From Bedellia somnulentella (Eukaryota > Arthropoda > Insecta > Lepidoptera > Bedelliidae), in NCBI GenBank assembly GCA_963576735.1, contig OY755187.1, forward strand, positions 620,001-684,000: a DNA stretch of 64,000 nucleotides, read 5' to 3'. Positions 1 through 10,698 of this stretch are shown piece by piece (within the stretch, counting starts at the first letter, position 1; the number at the start of each line of letters is the position of its first letter). The position numbers were made by a program, and so were the translations under genes. The notes below the pieces were generated by a model that saw nothing but the letters and a program-made list of their open reading frames with translations, searched no databases and was not told where the DNA came from.

Positions 1-106
1 CTTAACTTCCAAAAGTGGCTGAGGAATTTATAATTCCTTAGCTCTGGTTACCCCTTCTAGGGAAATATAGCCGTGAGTATATGTATGTATGTATGTATGT
101 TTTACA
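1..106 (-). repeat. CATA-headed dispersed repeat, copy 1 (partial)
   Basis: Reverse-orientation copy of a roughly 250-bp repeat found six times in the window. Visible here are the block ending in the AGAAGGGG/CCCCTTCT core, the imperfect palindrome around GGAATTTATAATTCC, and the ATGT microsatellite (reverse of the CATA head). The 3' part of the repeat would lie left of position 1. It interrupts the piggyBac relic that resumes at about 107. The family is like the microsatellite-associated repeats known from Lepidoptera; I cannot place it in a named class. Confidence 0.75.
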
Positions 107-430
107 TAAAGCTACTACTTCTTTGCCTCCCCAGCCTAACGAAGTCTCGTCATCATCATATTGGAAATTATTAAACGAGTCTTCGCCGCAATATAAAAAG
201 AAGTCGTATATAATTCCGGATGCTCCAGCTCTGACAATGTTTTTAAATCCCCACTTCTTAGGTTTGGCGGGATTATACTGCTTCTTTTTACCAGATTTAC
301 GACCTTTGTATGGGATTGTCATCTCGTCAATGCTGAACCTCATTTCTTCCTTAACTTTTAAACAATTTCTCCTTATACCTGAACGTTACATGAACGTTCT
401 TATTTTATAGTAACGGTCTGAGTTTTTATA
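107..430 (-). pseudogene. piggyBac transposase fragment (catalytic core part)
   Basis: Reverse-strand frame with the piggyBac core signature SIDEMTIPYKGR followed by KPKKWGFK and a G-YDF-Y-G segment, which is the region of the first catalytic aspartates in DDE_Tnp_1_7 proteins. Only about 75-100 residues survive. The left end is cut by the repeat at 1-106, and the N-terminal part lies at 885-1499 beyond a second repeat copy, with the middle missing. No complete frame exists, so it is dead. Family assignment is firm; which piggyBac subgroup is not known. Confidence 0.8.
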
Positions 431-636
431 GTCGTTATTGGCGAAATACAGAAAACGTCATATTTGTTTATATTTATTTATGGGCATGATATAAGCTATT
501 AATTGACATCTAGAAGGAGCATCAATAAGGCCCATCCTCAACTCAATGGCTAAAAAAACCGCGAAAATTATCGATGCTGATATTAACCGATCGACCTTTT
601 TGTTGCACTGAATATAAATTTGTTATCAACAATATA

Positions 637-884
637 CATACATAAATATACTCACGGCCATGAACCCCTAGAAGGGGTAGCCAGAGCTAAGGAATTAGAA
701 ATTCCTCAGCCACTTTTGGAAATTGCGTGGGGAAAAGATGGTAAAATAAAGGTTGTTGGTGATGGGTCTCCAACCGGATCGCTCAAAAATCCCTTAAAAG
801 CCCCAATACCGTTATTCGCCTCTTACGTACACCAACCGGACGAAATGGGGTACTGCTATTCTAAGCCGACACTACACAGCAACA
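637..884 (+). repeat. CATA-headed dispersed repeat, copy 2
   Basis: Near full-length copy: short CATA-type head, ACTCACGGCC, the AGAAGGGGTAGCCAGAG core, the GGAATTAGAAATTCC palindrome, the GGTGATGGGTCTCCAACC block, GCCTCTTACG and a terminal TTCTAAGCCGACACTACAC. It lies between the two piggyBac fragments. An open frame over part of it is shared with other copies but is not evidence of a protein. Confidence 0.8.
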
Positions 885-1499
885 ATATCTTGCATAATTT
901 TGAAAGAAAAAAGGTCGTAAAAATATTCTAGTGGTTCTTTTATTACTTGGTGCAAAAAAATATCTTCAGCAATAACAGCTTTGTGCTTAAATTCAGAATT
1001 CGTCCATTTGTAAATCACTGATGTATTCTTTGTGGAAAGCTTCTTAACACACTTAGGTGGAACAGATGATGCACCCTGTTCATTCCCAAGGTCTCGCTTT
1101 CTTTTTGTCCTAGTGTGAATGCTAGTTTGTTCTTTGGGGTGTTCAGGACTGTCGTTGGGTGATTTTTGTCTCGAATGGTTTTTGGACTGATCGTTATCTT
1201 GAATGGGTGATGGTATATCTATAGAGTTCAATGAAGGCGAATTTGAAAAGACTGGTGGTATATCAAAATTCCAGGATGACCACGAAGGTAAATCTGTGAT
1301 CACCTGTTCGGGTACATTTGGATTGTTGATATCTGCGGAGTTTTTAGCTAGTTTGCAATGAAGATTTTCAGTGTCTGGCTGGTTTTCGCAATCTGATAAA
1401 GAAATACTAATTCCTTTAAAATATGAGTCCAGGGAAGGTGCTATTGATGAATTGTCAGTATCTTCGAAATCGTCATAACTTGCAATCAGACTACGAAAA
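885..1499 (-). pseudogene. piggyBac transposase fragment (N-terminal region)
   Basis: Reverse-strand frame: an acidic, Ser/Pro-rich N-terminus (SYDDFEDTDNSS..., visible upstream of the first ATG at 1303), a basic stretch, then a segment ending EPLEYFYDLFSFKIMQDIVA. The last part matches the region of piggyBac transposases where P-L-E-F precedes the conserved core. It breaks where repeat copy 2 begins. Together with 107-430 it looks like one relic cut twice, with an internal deletion. The basis is motif memory, not a search. Confidence 0.65.
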
Positions 1500-2029
1500 A
1501 TTTGAGTTGTAGCGGCGCGCTGTCAATACACAATGACGCGCACTACATAGAAACGCTGACAGTGCAAGAAGAATCATATTCCACAGCAACACGAAACCAA
1601 GTAATATACGTCACACGCGTCATCAAGACTCGCCATACAAATCGTACATCGCGCATCGCAATCGAAGTTTCTAAAACATTTACTATATATACAAGTTTCA
1701 ACTTAATACAGTTGGACCCCGGTTCCCAGGCATACCACCGCCTGGCGGAAGATCTTCCCTTTTCCTCCACAGAGTTTCATCAAACTCTTTCCGCAGAAGA
1801 GTAATCGCTAACATCTGATCTTCCATCTATTGGTGGTATTAATGAAAATATCTTTTTGTTCTTAGCGATAGTTTGATCGAGATCTCTGAAATAAAACAGA
1901 AAAAAAACATGCACCACACCAAACAAGCAAACAGAAAATAAAAAGAAACAGAAAAAAAGGCCAAGAAACCCATTTCGATATGTGAAAAGTAATAAGCATG
2001 TACTTAGTACGCATAGAAAAGTGTTATAT
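1500..2029. other. No recognised feature
   Basis: Contains a 100-codon frame on the plus strand (1502-1804) and a shadow on the minus strand, with no motif I recognise. Could be flanking or 5' sequence of the piggyBac relic. Confidence 0.4.
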
Positions 2030-2232
2030 TAAAACACATTATGTATAGCTGACTATACACGCACACAAAAGCCACACTTATTAAGCATAATAAAATGTAT
2101 TACCACCTATACATATTTAACATGGCATACTTTCTTAAGCAAACTATAATGTATATCCCGCTATACATGATATTAAAGAATGACCCTTGTTAGTAAGCAT
2201 AGTAAAATGTATAGCCCACTATACACAGGCTT
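2030..2232. repeat. Four-unit degenerate tandem repeat with TGTATAG...CTATACA dyads
   Basis: Four imperfect 18-bp dyads of form TGTATAnnnnnnYTATACA start at 2042, 2096, 2150 and 2209, so the spacing is 54, 54 and 59 bp. Three units also share an upstream AAGCA-type block. The element is therefore a decayed tandem array whose best-kept part is the palindrome. Confidence 0.7.
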
Positions 2233-2345
2233 TACCAATATTTTACGGCATTTCAACAGGATTTAATCAATGATTTTTAGTATTTAAGAATAGAACAGGA
2301 TTAAAACAAATGACTTATGATGATGGTGAGAAACAAGTGGAAAAC

Positions 2346-2626
2346 AATAGAAATTCAGAATAAATAATAAATAATAAATAAATAAATATTATATGGACAT
2401 ATTACACAGATCAAGTTAGCCCCAAACTAAGTAGAACTTGTATTATGGGATACTAACTTAACGATATATTTAATATTATATAATACACATATAAATAACA
2501 TCCAAGACTAAGAAACAATCATTTATGCTCATCACATAAATGATGCTCTCAGCGGGGATCGAACCCGCGACCTCCGGACCGAGAAGCTAGTCACCTATCC
2601 ACTCGGCCACGGCTGTCGTCTGAGAA
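2346..2626 (-). mobile_element. tRNA-derived SINE (minus strand)
   Basis: The reverse complement begins with a tRNA-like head carrying box A (TGGCCGAGTGG) and box B (GGGTTCGATCCCC). It continues through a body with GGGGCTAACTTGATCTGTG and ends in an AATATTTATTTATTTATT tail. The two acceptor-stem halves do not pair, so it is a tRNA-derived SINE and not a tRNA gene. Body and tail resemble SINEs I remember from Lepidoptera. Confidence 0.8.
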
Positions 2627-2998
2627 ATAATGATATTTTTTATACGCGCCCCTCTGGCTTGAAGCCCGCGATATCTTGAAAATGTTCAGGAGTCAATCCA
2701 TCGACTCGGCCAGCAGAAACGTTTATGAAAGAGAATATCGCGGTTAAAATCTCTGCTGAAGTGGCTTCCGGTGTACTCAAACACAAAACAGGAGGGTCAG
2801 GCAGTCTTAACATCTCTGTTAGAGTGACACTGTGACAATGCTTTGCCCTCGAAGACTCTAAAGTCTCTTGGTTGTCAGTGGCAAATTGTCACTGGCAATA
2901 GCGCCACTGGGAAGAAGCATTTCTGCAACACGTTTTTTTCTCCATCACCTAATCTTACTTAAGTTTTTGTTATTTAGCAGATGTTTCTGTTTTGACAA
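2627..2998. other. No recognised feature
   Basis: GC-richer than its surroundings. It holds short local dyads (for example around GTGACACTGTGAC) but no motif-bearing frame and no terminal repeats I could match. Confidence 0.4.
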
Positions 2999-3193
2999 TC
3001 GTGATAGTGCAGTGGAACACCGTTTGACGTGCAGATGATGGGGGTTAAAATCCCGGGTCGGGCCTACACCAATTCGTCTTTTCTAAGGACATATGTGTGG
3101 TTAATTGATCATGGTTGTTAACGGTGAGAGAAACATTCTGGGGGAATCCATATGTCTAAGTTGTAATTAGAAGAAAGAAGAAGAAAAAAAAAA
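2999..3193 (+). mobile_element. tRNA-headed SINE, lepidopteran type, with A-rich tail
   Basis: Head with A-box-like TAGTGCAGTGG and B-box-like GGTTAAAATCCCG. A body follows with GCCTACACCAATTCGTCTTTTC, TGTGTGGTTAATTGATCATGGTT and GGTGAGAGAAACATT, ending in AAGAAAGAAGAAGAAAAAAAAAA. The same body is at 42022-42200, which shows this is a dispersed family. Confidence 0.8.
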
Positions 3194-3753
3194 TGTTTAT
3201 TTGGAACAAATTTTATACAACACACAATTTAAAAATTAACAAGCGGAAAATGACAAGATTTGTACCAAATAGGCTCCAACTCAGCATGTGTATGGAAGAG
3301 ACAAGCAGCCAGGCTGATGAATCTCCCATACGCTGGTTTTCAGTTGGCGCCCAGAATTTTATATTTATACTATAACCTAACTTAAGTAAAACTAACTAAC
3401 TAATTAAAAAATACTTAATCAAATATACAAACAATTGCTAAAACAGAAACTTAACAACAAAAGTAAAGAATTTAAAACAAAAGTAAAGAAAAACAATAAT
3501 TTGTCAGCAACCAACCAAGCACCAAATGTCACTTATTTCCCCAGAGTATACGTACGATACTAAAACATATAGACTTATAAATATATATAAACAAACATAT
3601 ACACATATTTGTAAATAAACATGAATACAAATATTACATAAAATATAAATGAAAAGATACGGAAAATGTAAATAGCTACATACATTACATATATATAAGA
3701 TTGATATACAAATTATACAATGAATGAATAAATAAATAAATTGAAACAATTTG

Positions 3754-4550
3754 TTATGCATTAGGTAAGTTCCGCAGGAGTAAATTCAATTTAAGTTTAA
3801 ACAAAGGTAAAGAGTTCAGAGTTTTTAAGGGTGGGGGCAAATCATTCCAGCACTTTGTGGCAGCAAAACGAAAACTGCCACGGAATGCTGTTGTGCGGTG
3901 AAGAGGTGTAATTAATAAAGTACTATTACCACGCGTAGTGTATGTGTTGACATTTTCTGACCAAGTTAGTTTTTCATATAAATAGGATGGGCTTGCCCGT
4001 TTGATGGTTCCAAAGAGGAGTGTAGCCAGGTGTAATTTACGCCTTAATTCCAGATTCAGTATATTGTTGCTAATTAAAATTGGTGTTATGTGCGATCTGG
4101 AACCAATATCGTAGCAAAACCTAATACATGCGTTCTGAACCCTTTGTATGAGACGTTTTGTACGGTCAAGAAGGCAAGGCCCATACACTACATCCCCGTA
4201 ATTTAATTTGCTCAATACCAAAGAGTCGCATAGTTTAATACGTAGTTCAATACTAAGGTAAGGCCGTATTTTGTATAAGACCTTTAGTTTGTAAAAACAG
4301 TTGCGAATTTTATCTACGACATGACATTCGAACCTCAGGTCCTCGTCAAATATCACTCCCAAGTTGCGTGCCTTTTGGACCCTCTCTATCTCAACGTTGG
4401 CTATTGTAATTTTCGGGTTCTTTTTTGCAACTTTTGCTCGTTGTGACTTGCTGCCTAGGATAAGAAATTTGGATTTATTGGGATTAAGCGATAGTGAATT
4501 GTTTTTGCACCATTTGTCAATATTACTGAGATCTTTATTCATATATGCTA
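3754..4550 (-). pseudogene. LINE ORF2, C-terminal part after the palm
   Basis: A 262-residue frame beginning just after the FADD-containing frame. It shows the post-palm signature (SLSLNPNKSKFLILGS, then LGVIFDEDLRFECHV) and the LNYGDVVYGP region typical of LINE thumb/connection segments. A Trp-rich stretch (CWNDLPPPLKTLNSLPLFK) closes the protein. It is separated from the RT frame by a frameshift around 4545-4575, so it is not independently expressed in any obvious way. Confidence 0.8.
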
Positions 4551-5410
4551 TAGCAGTATCATAATTGTCTGGGCTAATTGAGGTACTTGTATGTCATCAG
4601 CAAAAAGGTGATATTTACAATGGGTTATGTGAGAGGTTATATCAGAGGTGTACAAAATGAAAAGTAATGGAGCCAGGTTGGATCCTTGGGGCGTTCCCCT
4701 GGAGACTGCATATTCATCTGAATACAAAGTTTCTCCATTCCTTTTAGTAAGCCTTACAATCTGGGAGCGTGAAGTGAGATAACTATTGAACCACTTAACA
4801 GTAGAGGGATCAAAGCCGTAGTAAGCCAGTTTAGCCATTACTAATGCGTGATTCATTGAATCAAATGCACGGGTACAATCTAACAGTGTAAGGAGAGTGG
4901 CCTGGCGTTTATCTTGAGCTGCTAATATGTTATCAACCACATCAAGAAGGGCAGTAGTAGTACTGTGCTGCCTACGAAAGCCTGACTGCAAGGTGGGAAG
5001 AATTTTATTCTCCTCAAGATATTTGGTCATCTGCTCGCAGACATTTTTTTCTAAAATTTTCGAGACAGTAGACAGGAGGCTTATGGGTCGGAGATCAGCG
5101 CAAGATGTAGGGTTGTTTTTTTTAGGGATCGGCAGTACTAGCGCTCTTTTCCACAAGTCCGGAAAAGTGGAGCTTTCTATCGATTTATTTACTATGTGCG
5201 TAATTATTTCTAGCGTGTCCGGTAGTGACATAAGAAGCATGGAGAGAGAGACCTGATCGGAACCTTGGGAATTTGACTTAAGGCTTTTAATAATTTGTAG
5301 CACTTTGTCTGATGTAACTTTGTGTAATTTAAATGTGGACGAGCAGTACCTGTGATGTTCAAAGTACGTGAGACAGGATATATTTACTACATCATCCCCA
5401 GGAACTGTTA
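4548..5410 (-). pseudogene. LINE ORF2, reverse transcriptase domain
   Basis: RT palm and fingers: CADLRPISLLSTVSKILE, QSGFRRQHSTTTALLD, LLDCTRAFDSMNHALV, SRGTPQGSNLAPLLF and the catalytic FADD near the end (about 4600). The frame can be read upstream of its first ATG to about 5410, where it meets the endonuclease frame at an 8-A run (5410-5417). That is the probable indel site. It is broken again before 4548. Confidence 0.85.
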
Positions 5411-6597
5411 AAAAAAATTTGGTTTATAATCTCAGGATCATTAAAGTTTTCAGGTAGTATGAAATCTGTGTGTTTACGTAAGACTGTGGATTTGAGGTTT
5501 TTCCATAATAAGTTGGGATTTTTTATATGTTTATTTATTTGAGTCTTAAAATAGGCTTTCTTTTCGTAGTGGAGAGAGAAATTAACGAGATGTTTCAAAT
5601 CTTTGTATATTTTTTTGTGAGTGTCTACATTAGTATGTCTACATTTATTATGAGCGTCATCACGTAAAGACATTAATAGTTTCAGATTTTCCGTTATATA
5701 TGGATAGGTTTGCTCTTTAATAAGTATTGTTTTGTAAGGCGCATGCAAATCAAAGAGAGTTGTAAGGTACTCCGTGAATGTAATTACCAGGTCGTTCATA
5801 TCTGATAAGTTTTTCAGTTTAGACCAATCAATACTTTTAAGGTCTCTTTCAAAAAGCTCTGGAATTATGTCATTAAGCGGCCTATACGTGACGTACCGAG
5901 GTATTTGCCTCGGCTTTTTAATATTACATTCTATGCTAATGAAGGCATGTCGACCCAAGGAAGGTACGGATTTAATCTCAACTGATCGCACCTGTAGGTC
6001 AGTAATGACAAGATCAATAGCTGTTTCACTGTTCTCTGTAATGTGTGTTGCTTGATTTATTAGTTGGGTTAAGCTGAAAGAGCTACAAAAATCATTAATA
6101 AGATTATATTTGCGATCTGAATGACACAACATATCAATGTTAAAATCCCCCATTAATATGAGTTTGTCATAATTATGAAATGATGTTATACTATCACTCA
6201 GTGCATCCAGGAATAAATCGACGTTTTGCCAAGGTGGTCTATATGCGGTACCTACTATAATCGTAATTGTGTTCACTTTGATGCGTAGCCACATTTGTTC
6301 TACGGCGGAAGTGGTAGAAGTTGGGTGTCTGCAAACACGAACATTGAGATCACTCCTGATATAAAATCCTACCCCTCCACCGCGAGAACGACCCGAGCTG
6401 GCAGTGCGCGGTATGTGACGCAGCCGATACCCCGGCACGACAGGCGCGCGCTCGTCCTGTCCTTCCCTCAACCAAGTTTCATTAATAGCTAAAATGTCAG
6501 TGTTCGTTCTTTGGATCATAGCTATTAACTCATCTTGCCCTGTACCTAGCGATCCAGCATTGAATAAACTAAACGTCATGAACTTTTGTTTAATCAT
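5392..6597 (-). pseudogene. LINE ORF2, apurinic-type endonuclease domain
   Basis: Exonuclease/endonuclease/phosphatase-fold domain that nicks the target for target-primed reverse transcription. Motifs in order: FNAGSLGTGQDEL, ILAINETWL (catalytic E), GGGVGFYIR, GTAYRPPW, ILMGDFNID and, late, SLGRHAFISIE, where most relatives have SDH; RHA is an unusual variant. ATG at 6579 is an alternative start. It ends by frameshift at the A8 run around 5410-5417. Confidence 0.85.
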
Positions 6598-7174
6598 TTA
6601 TTTTTCGTAAAGTATTCAATCAAAATGAACAAATAAAAAGTGTCTGAAGTGTATTGACAAAGATGTGAGAGAAAAGTGAGGTTTAATTGTGTAGTTAAGC
6701 AAATGAAGACTAGGTAAGTTTTTTTAGATTGTAAGGGGTTTCGAAAAGGTAAATAGGTTAAAACTGGGAACAAATTATTTATAAATTGCATCATTCTTGA
6801 TAAACAATGACAGATACTTTTTATACATGTAGGGTAGTATAGATTTAGGTATATGTTTGTTTGCCTTAAGTATGTTATTATATGAGTAATCGACGATTTA
6901 AAATATTGATGTTTATTATATTTGTGTCTTTTAGTTTGAGTGTATTTTAGTAAAATATGATATATAAAAATAGCTAAATAATAAGTGATAAATAAGTGCA
7001 TTAATATGGTTTTAAATACTGTGTTTATTAAAGTTATGTGACAATAGTGCATAGCTGTAACAGGTTTAATATGATCAAGAATTATGAAGAAAACAGAAGG
7101 CCTAAACCATTTAGTGAAATATACATTATTATACAAAATTGCAAAAAAGTAGGTTGTGAGTTGAACTAGGATCG
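6598..7174 (-). other. AT-rich spacer between LINE ORF1 and ORF2
   Basis: A 180-codon frame is open on the minus strand (6594-7136) but its composition is low-complexity (Tyr, Ile, His, Thr) and no domain is visible. It most likely reflects AT-rich spacer. Confidence 0.5.
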
Positions 7175-7640
7175 TTACGTAAAAACCCGAGATAACTGCT
7201 CTTTAGATCGAATGGCAATCGCGTTAGTACCGTCTTCCTTGCGCACGTAAATACGCCCGTCCCTTGTCCATACGTATTTCCAATTTTTCTATTTCTTGAG
7301 TTCACGTGCTTGTCCGTGCAGCACTCGGTTACGCTTGGTAAGTCTTTCATTAACATAGATCCTTTTGGCTACGTGATCGGGTAGGCTTAAGTCCGAAGAA
7401 GTAGTGTCTCTTCGTACCCTGGCGCTCTTAATTAGATCATCTCGGAGAGATCTTCGCGCGAGCCGCACCACCAACAGCCGCGGCGGCTGCTGCAGGCCGG
7501 CGGCGGCGGTGGCGACGATGCGGCGCGGCCCGACTCGCCGCGCGTCCACCACGTCGCGCTCCTCCAGCTCCACCTGCAGCTTCTTGGCCAGCTGCAGCAC
7601 GATGTGTCCAGCCGACTCGCCCGGGTATTCGGGATTATTC
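7175..7640 (-). pseudogene. LINE ORF1, C-terminal domain (FP25-like)
   Basis: Shows the FP-type C-terminal nucleic-acid-binding domain found in many insect LINE ORF1 proteins. PEYPGESAGHIVLQLAKKL opens it, followed by DARRVG, LLVVRLARRSLRDDLI and KRIYVNERLTKRNRVL. A TAG at 7289-7291 interrupts it; the same frame then carries KYVWTRDGRIYVRKEDG and ends at TAA 7175-7177. The N-terminal half is gone: the ten residues before NNPEYPGES derive from the adjacent SINE-tail sequence. The region is GC-rich (CGGCGGCGG) compared with its neighbours. Confidence 0.75.
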
Positions 7641-7775
7641 ATGTGACAGTGTATTCGTAGAAAACTGTCCAAGCAAAATGTGGGTACCCAGAAGACTAGG
7701 TGACAATGTCACGTGATATTTAGAAGGATTAGTACCTTTGTCAATCCTTTCGGGGATATGCGGCGTAAACATTTG
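7638..7775 (+). repeat. SINE-derived 3' module, partial copy
   Basis: Shares CATGTGACAGTGTATTCGT, AGCAAAATGTGGGTACC and CCTTTCGGGGATA-CGGCGT with 42203-42375, where the same module follows a full tRNA head. Here only the tail module is present, fused directly to the truncated LINE ORF1. Confidence 0.7.
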
Positions 7776-8164
7776 AGTTGAGTTTTCCTTTTTATTATTA
7801 ATTATTTTTAATTTAATATTACAGGATCTGGGACCGGAAAAAGGGAAAATGACATTGATTGATAGATGTCAGTTATTGTTAAATGTCTATTCCATAAACA
7901 AGTAAAGTCGGAACGAAATTAACATTGGCGAAACTGTTGTGGATATAGAGAAAATTAGCTGTCTGTCATAATATTTCTCATTAGTGACGAAAAAAACGTA
8001 AACGTACATATTAGTGTAAAGAAAAACTGCAATCGTTTCTTCATCTGAAAAAAATATAAATTTATTGTTGGTGAGTAAAATAATTTAATTGCTAGAATTC
8101 TCTAACTTTCGTTCTAAACTACGCAAAACTACGCCCTCATCCATTTCGTTGAAATCCGGATTTG

Positions 8165-8292
8165 TGCAGATCGTATATCAAGGTTATTAACGGAGAGATA
8201 AAACGTAGCGAGCAACCAACACGACTTTATTATACTTAATCAAGTATCACTATGTTCGTCCAAAATGGCGATAGGCGGCCATCTAGCACATA
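8165..8292 (+). repeat. Degenerate partial SINE
   Basis: Pieces of the 42.02-42.26 kb element in the same order: a remnant of the ATCATGGTT-AACGG-GAGA block, then GTTCGTCCAAAATGGCGATAGGC. The tRNA head is not recognisable. Confidence 0.5.
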
Positions 8293-8734
8293 AATAAATA
8301 CACCTTAAAGGCAAACAGAAATTGACAACCATATCTCATTATACATATTTAGTTTAAATAAACTAGAAGCATTGCGATTCATTCTATGCCATACGGCTAA
8401 AATTATGTGCCCATGTTTTGTTTTCTTAGTTTTATGGCTCGATCTTGGTTGCAGATTTCTGATACATAAACATGCCATGCCCATGGACGAATGCGGAAGT
8501 GTTGGATATGTTATCGTGCATGACGAAATGTGGTAATAATGCACCGAAAGCTAGAAGAGAGTATCTGATCACATTTCCGGACCGACCCCTACCAGGGTTG
8601 AAAACCTTTAAAACTCTTGTGCACGATGCGGAAAACGTCCAAAATGATTGATATATATGAATAAATAATTAAAATCAATAGTTGTTTTAATTATAATGTG
8701 CAATCGTAAAATCTTAGAAAATACTTTGAAATAT

Positions 8735-9196
8735 ACAGGGTGTCCCAAGAAATAGTGTCAAGCGGAAGTCCAAGGACAGAATACCCCTAGGGGTACCCGA
8801 ATTACCCCCATGTATGTTCCGCGACTTTTTGTAGTTTTCGAGATATGTTTTTATTTCATATTTTTTCTTTTCAAAAGAGATCTTTAATTTAAACATTTTA
8901 TTTTTAATGGCTTAATAGTAGCATATCGGCTCACAATTGCTTTTGTTTTTGCAAGTGCTACTGTTCACCTATTTCGGAAAAAAAAAATCAAGCTTGTATC
9001 TCAACTATTGATGTCTCTGTGACCAATAATGTCAAATAAGCCAAGGTTTAACAAAAAAATATGAAAAAAAATCATATCTCGAAAACTACAAAAAGTCGCA
9101 GAACACTTAACACGATTTTGACAAAGCTTGCTTCCCTTGCATTCATTGTTCTTCTCAAATATGCTATTTTATTTTTTTTTCACTTCGGACACCCGT
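8735..9196. mobile_element. MITE-like element with GGGTGTCC ends and a large internal dyad
   Basis: Left end ACAGGGTGTCCCAAG and right end CTTCGGACACCCGT are inverted matches. Inside, a second inverted pair, GCGACTTTTTGTAGTTTTCG (from 8821) and its complement at 9081-9100, extends to arms of roughly 60 bp at 8811-8880 and 9045-9103. No coding capacity. Similar GGGTGTCC-ended non-autonomous elements are common in insects; the superfamily is not determined and I could not define a target duplication. Confidence 0.65.
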
Positions 9197-9548
9197 CTTT
9201 ATTAAAATGTTTTCAATCTGAATAGCTAGTACGAACGACCTTTTAACTAGATATCGCTTGTTATAAAACAGCCATCTCTTTCGCACCTACTTTATATCGT
9301 CACTTAATATACTGTCATCTCATTCTAACCGATATCGTGACGATAAAATAGCGCTCGTGCTAGGACTCCTGATCTTCAAACATCTTGCGTGGTCATCCTC
9401 CTCTAACATTGGCTCAATATATATATCCATTGCCAATAAGTATAATATATCCATTAAAATGAGAAACCTAGTTGCGAGAGCAAAGAAATACTGGCCAGTA
9501 TTCTTCGCTGTGTATTAATATATTATTAACATTTATACTTAGTATGAG

Positions 9549-10146
9549 CAATTGGCCTAGACCTCGCTTTTATAACATACCCTTTTTATATTATAAATCG
9601 ATAAAGAACATCATACTTAAAAACTTTGCCCATGGAATGCCTATCTAAAATATTGTAATTTTCAAAAAAAAATTATAATTAAAAATTGTCGTACCTAGTT
9701 CAAATTGAGAATGTATAGAACAAGATTCTTTGCTTCAGTGAAAATAAGAAATTAAAAAAAACATTTGATCTATGGTGTAAACAAAAACATAACCTCTTTC
9801 GGTATTTTCCAGTTCAATCGCTCGCTTACCGGTTTATTTTCATGATATTATTTTTCAACGACGATCAATACAACTGGAAAATACCGAAAGAAGTTATATT
9901 TTTGTTTACAGAGCGAAAAGCATAGAACAAATGTTTTTTTTTATTTCTTATTTTCACTGAAGCAAAGATTCTCATTCTATACATTCTCAGTTTGAACTAG
10001 GTACGACAATTTTTAATTATTATATTTTTTTGAAAATTACAATATTTTAGATAGGCATTCCATGGGTAAAGTTGTTTAGTTTGATGTCCTTTATCGATTT
10101 ATAATATAAAAAGGGTATGTTATAAAAGCGAGGTCTAGGCCAATTG
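9549..10146. mobile_element. 598-bp foldback element with about 270-bp arms
   Basis: Left arm 9549-9815 and right arm 9870-10146 are near-complementary along their whole length. The ends read CAATTGGCCTAGACCTCGC and its complement; the inner ends are TTTCGGTATTTTCCAGTT and AACTGGAAAATACCGAAA. The loop is about 54 bp. No frame of note. A transcript would form a long hairpin. Terminal CAATTG is itself palindromic, so the exact target duplication cannot be fixed. Confidence 0.85.
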
Positions 10147-10698
10147 TTTGATTGCGCGATGTAGGGTATGAGAGAGATGCCGCTTGTGTGCGAGTGAGGT
10201 GACGCTTGATGCGCGTACTAGTGGTCTACGAGGTAGCTGAGAGAGAATATTTCGCGTGAGGATTTGAGTATCAAGAAATACAGAAGTTAAAGGTTTCTGC
10301 ATTTAATTGTCACAATGCGAAGATATATAGAATGTGAAGAAGATATAGATAGGTAACCTCCTCGGTCGGCAAATATGAAATAATAAAGTCTCTTACAGTT
10401 TGAAGTATTTATTGCCCAGCGACATGCACAATATTGAACATATAAAAAGCTCTGTGAAGCATTAGAAACAGCACAACACAGCACAGTAAAAACAGTCATG
10501 AGAAAGAAGCAACAATTAACAGTTTATAATATCAACAATAACAATAATGGCGCGATTAATTTAAATGGAAGAAACTATGAAATTATAGTGAGCGCTTCAT
10601 GTGTTGCGATAAGTGATTCTCGAGTGGTGAGCTAATCGTTCTCGAACAATACGACAGTAAAAAGCGTAAAGACTAGTACTGGGGTCATATCATACTGA
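10147..10698. other. No recognised feature
   Basis: Single-copy-looking sequence between the foldback and the 4.5-kb TIR element. A 70-codon minus-strand frame at 10287-10499 has no recognisable motif. Confidence 0.4.

Larger units (their letters stand above)
3480..7640 (-). mobile_element. Degenerate non-LTR retrotransposon (LINE), minus strand
   Basis: Order on the minus strand: end of ORF1 (7640-7175), AT-rich spacer (7174-6598), endonuclease (6597-5392), reverse transcriptase and C-terminal region (5410-3754), and AT-rich 3' region (3753 to about 3480). No RNase H is seen. The 5' end is cut at about 7638 by SINE-derived sequence. At least two frameshifts and one stop make it inactive. 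It looks like a Jockey/CR1-superfamily LINE; the clade is not certain. Confidence 0.8.

Noticed and set aside
2540..2625. tRNA gene on the minus strand (clear box A and box B)
   Set aside because: The acceptor-stem halves do not pair and the sequence continues into a SINE body and A/T-rich tail.
3504..3761. 85-residue hydrophobic, Tyr/Ile/Cys-rich minus-strand protein
   Set aside because: Product of AT-rich ATA/TATA tandem sequence in a LINE 3' region; no start context or homology.
6594..7136. 180-residue minus-strand protein
   Set aside because: Low-complexity AT-driven composition with no domain; best read as LINE inter-ORF spacer.
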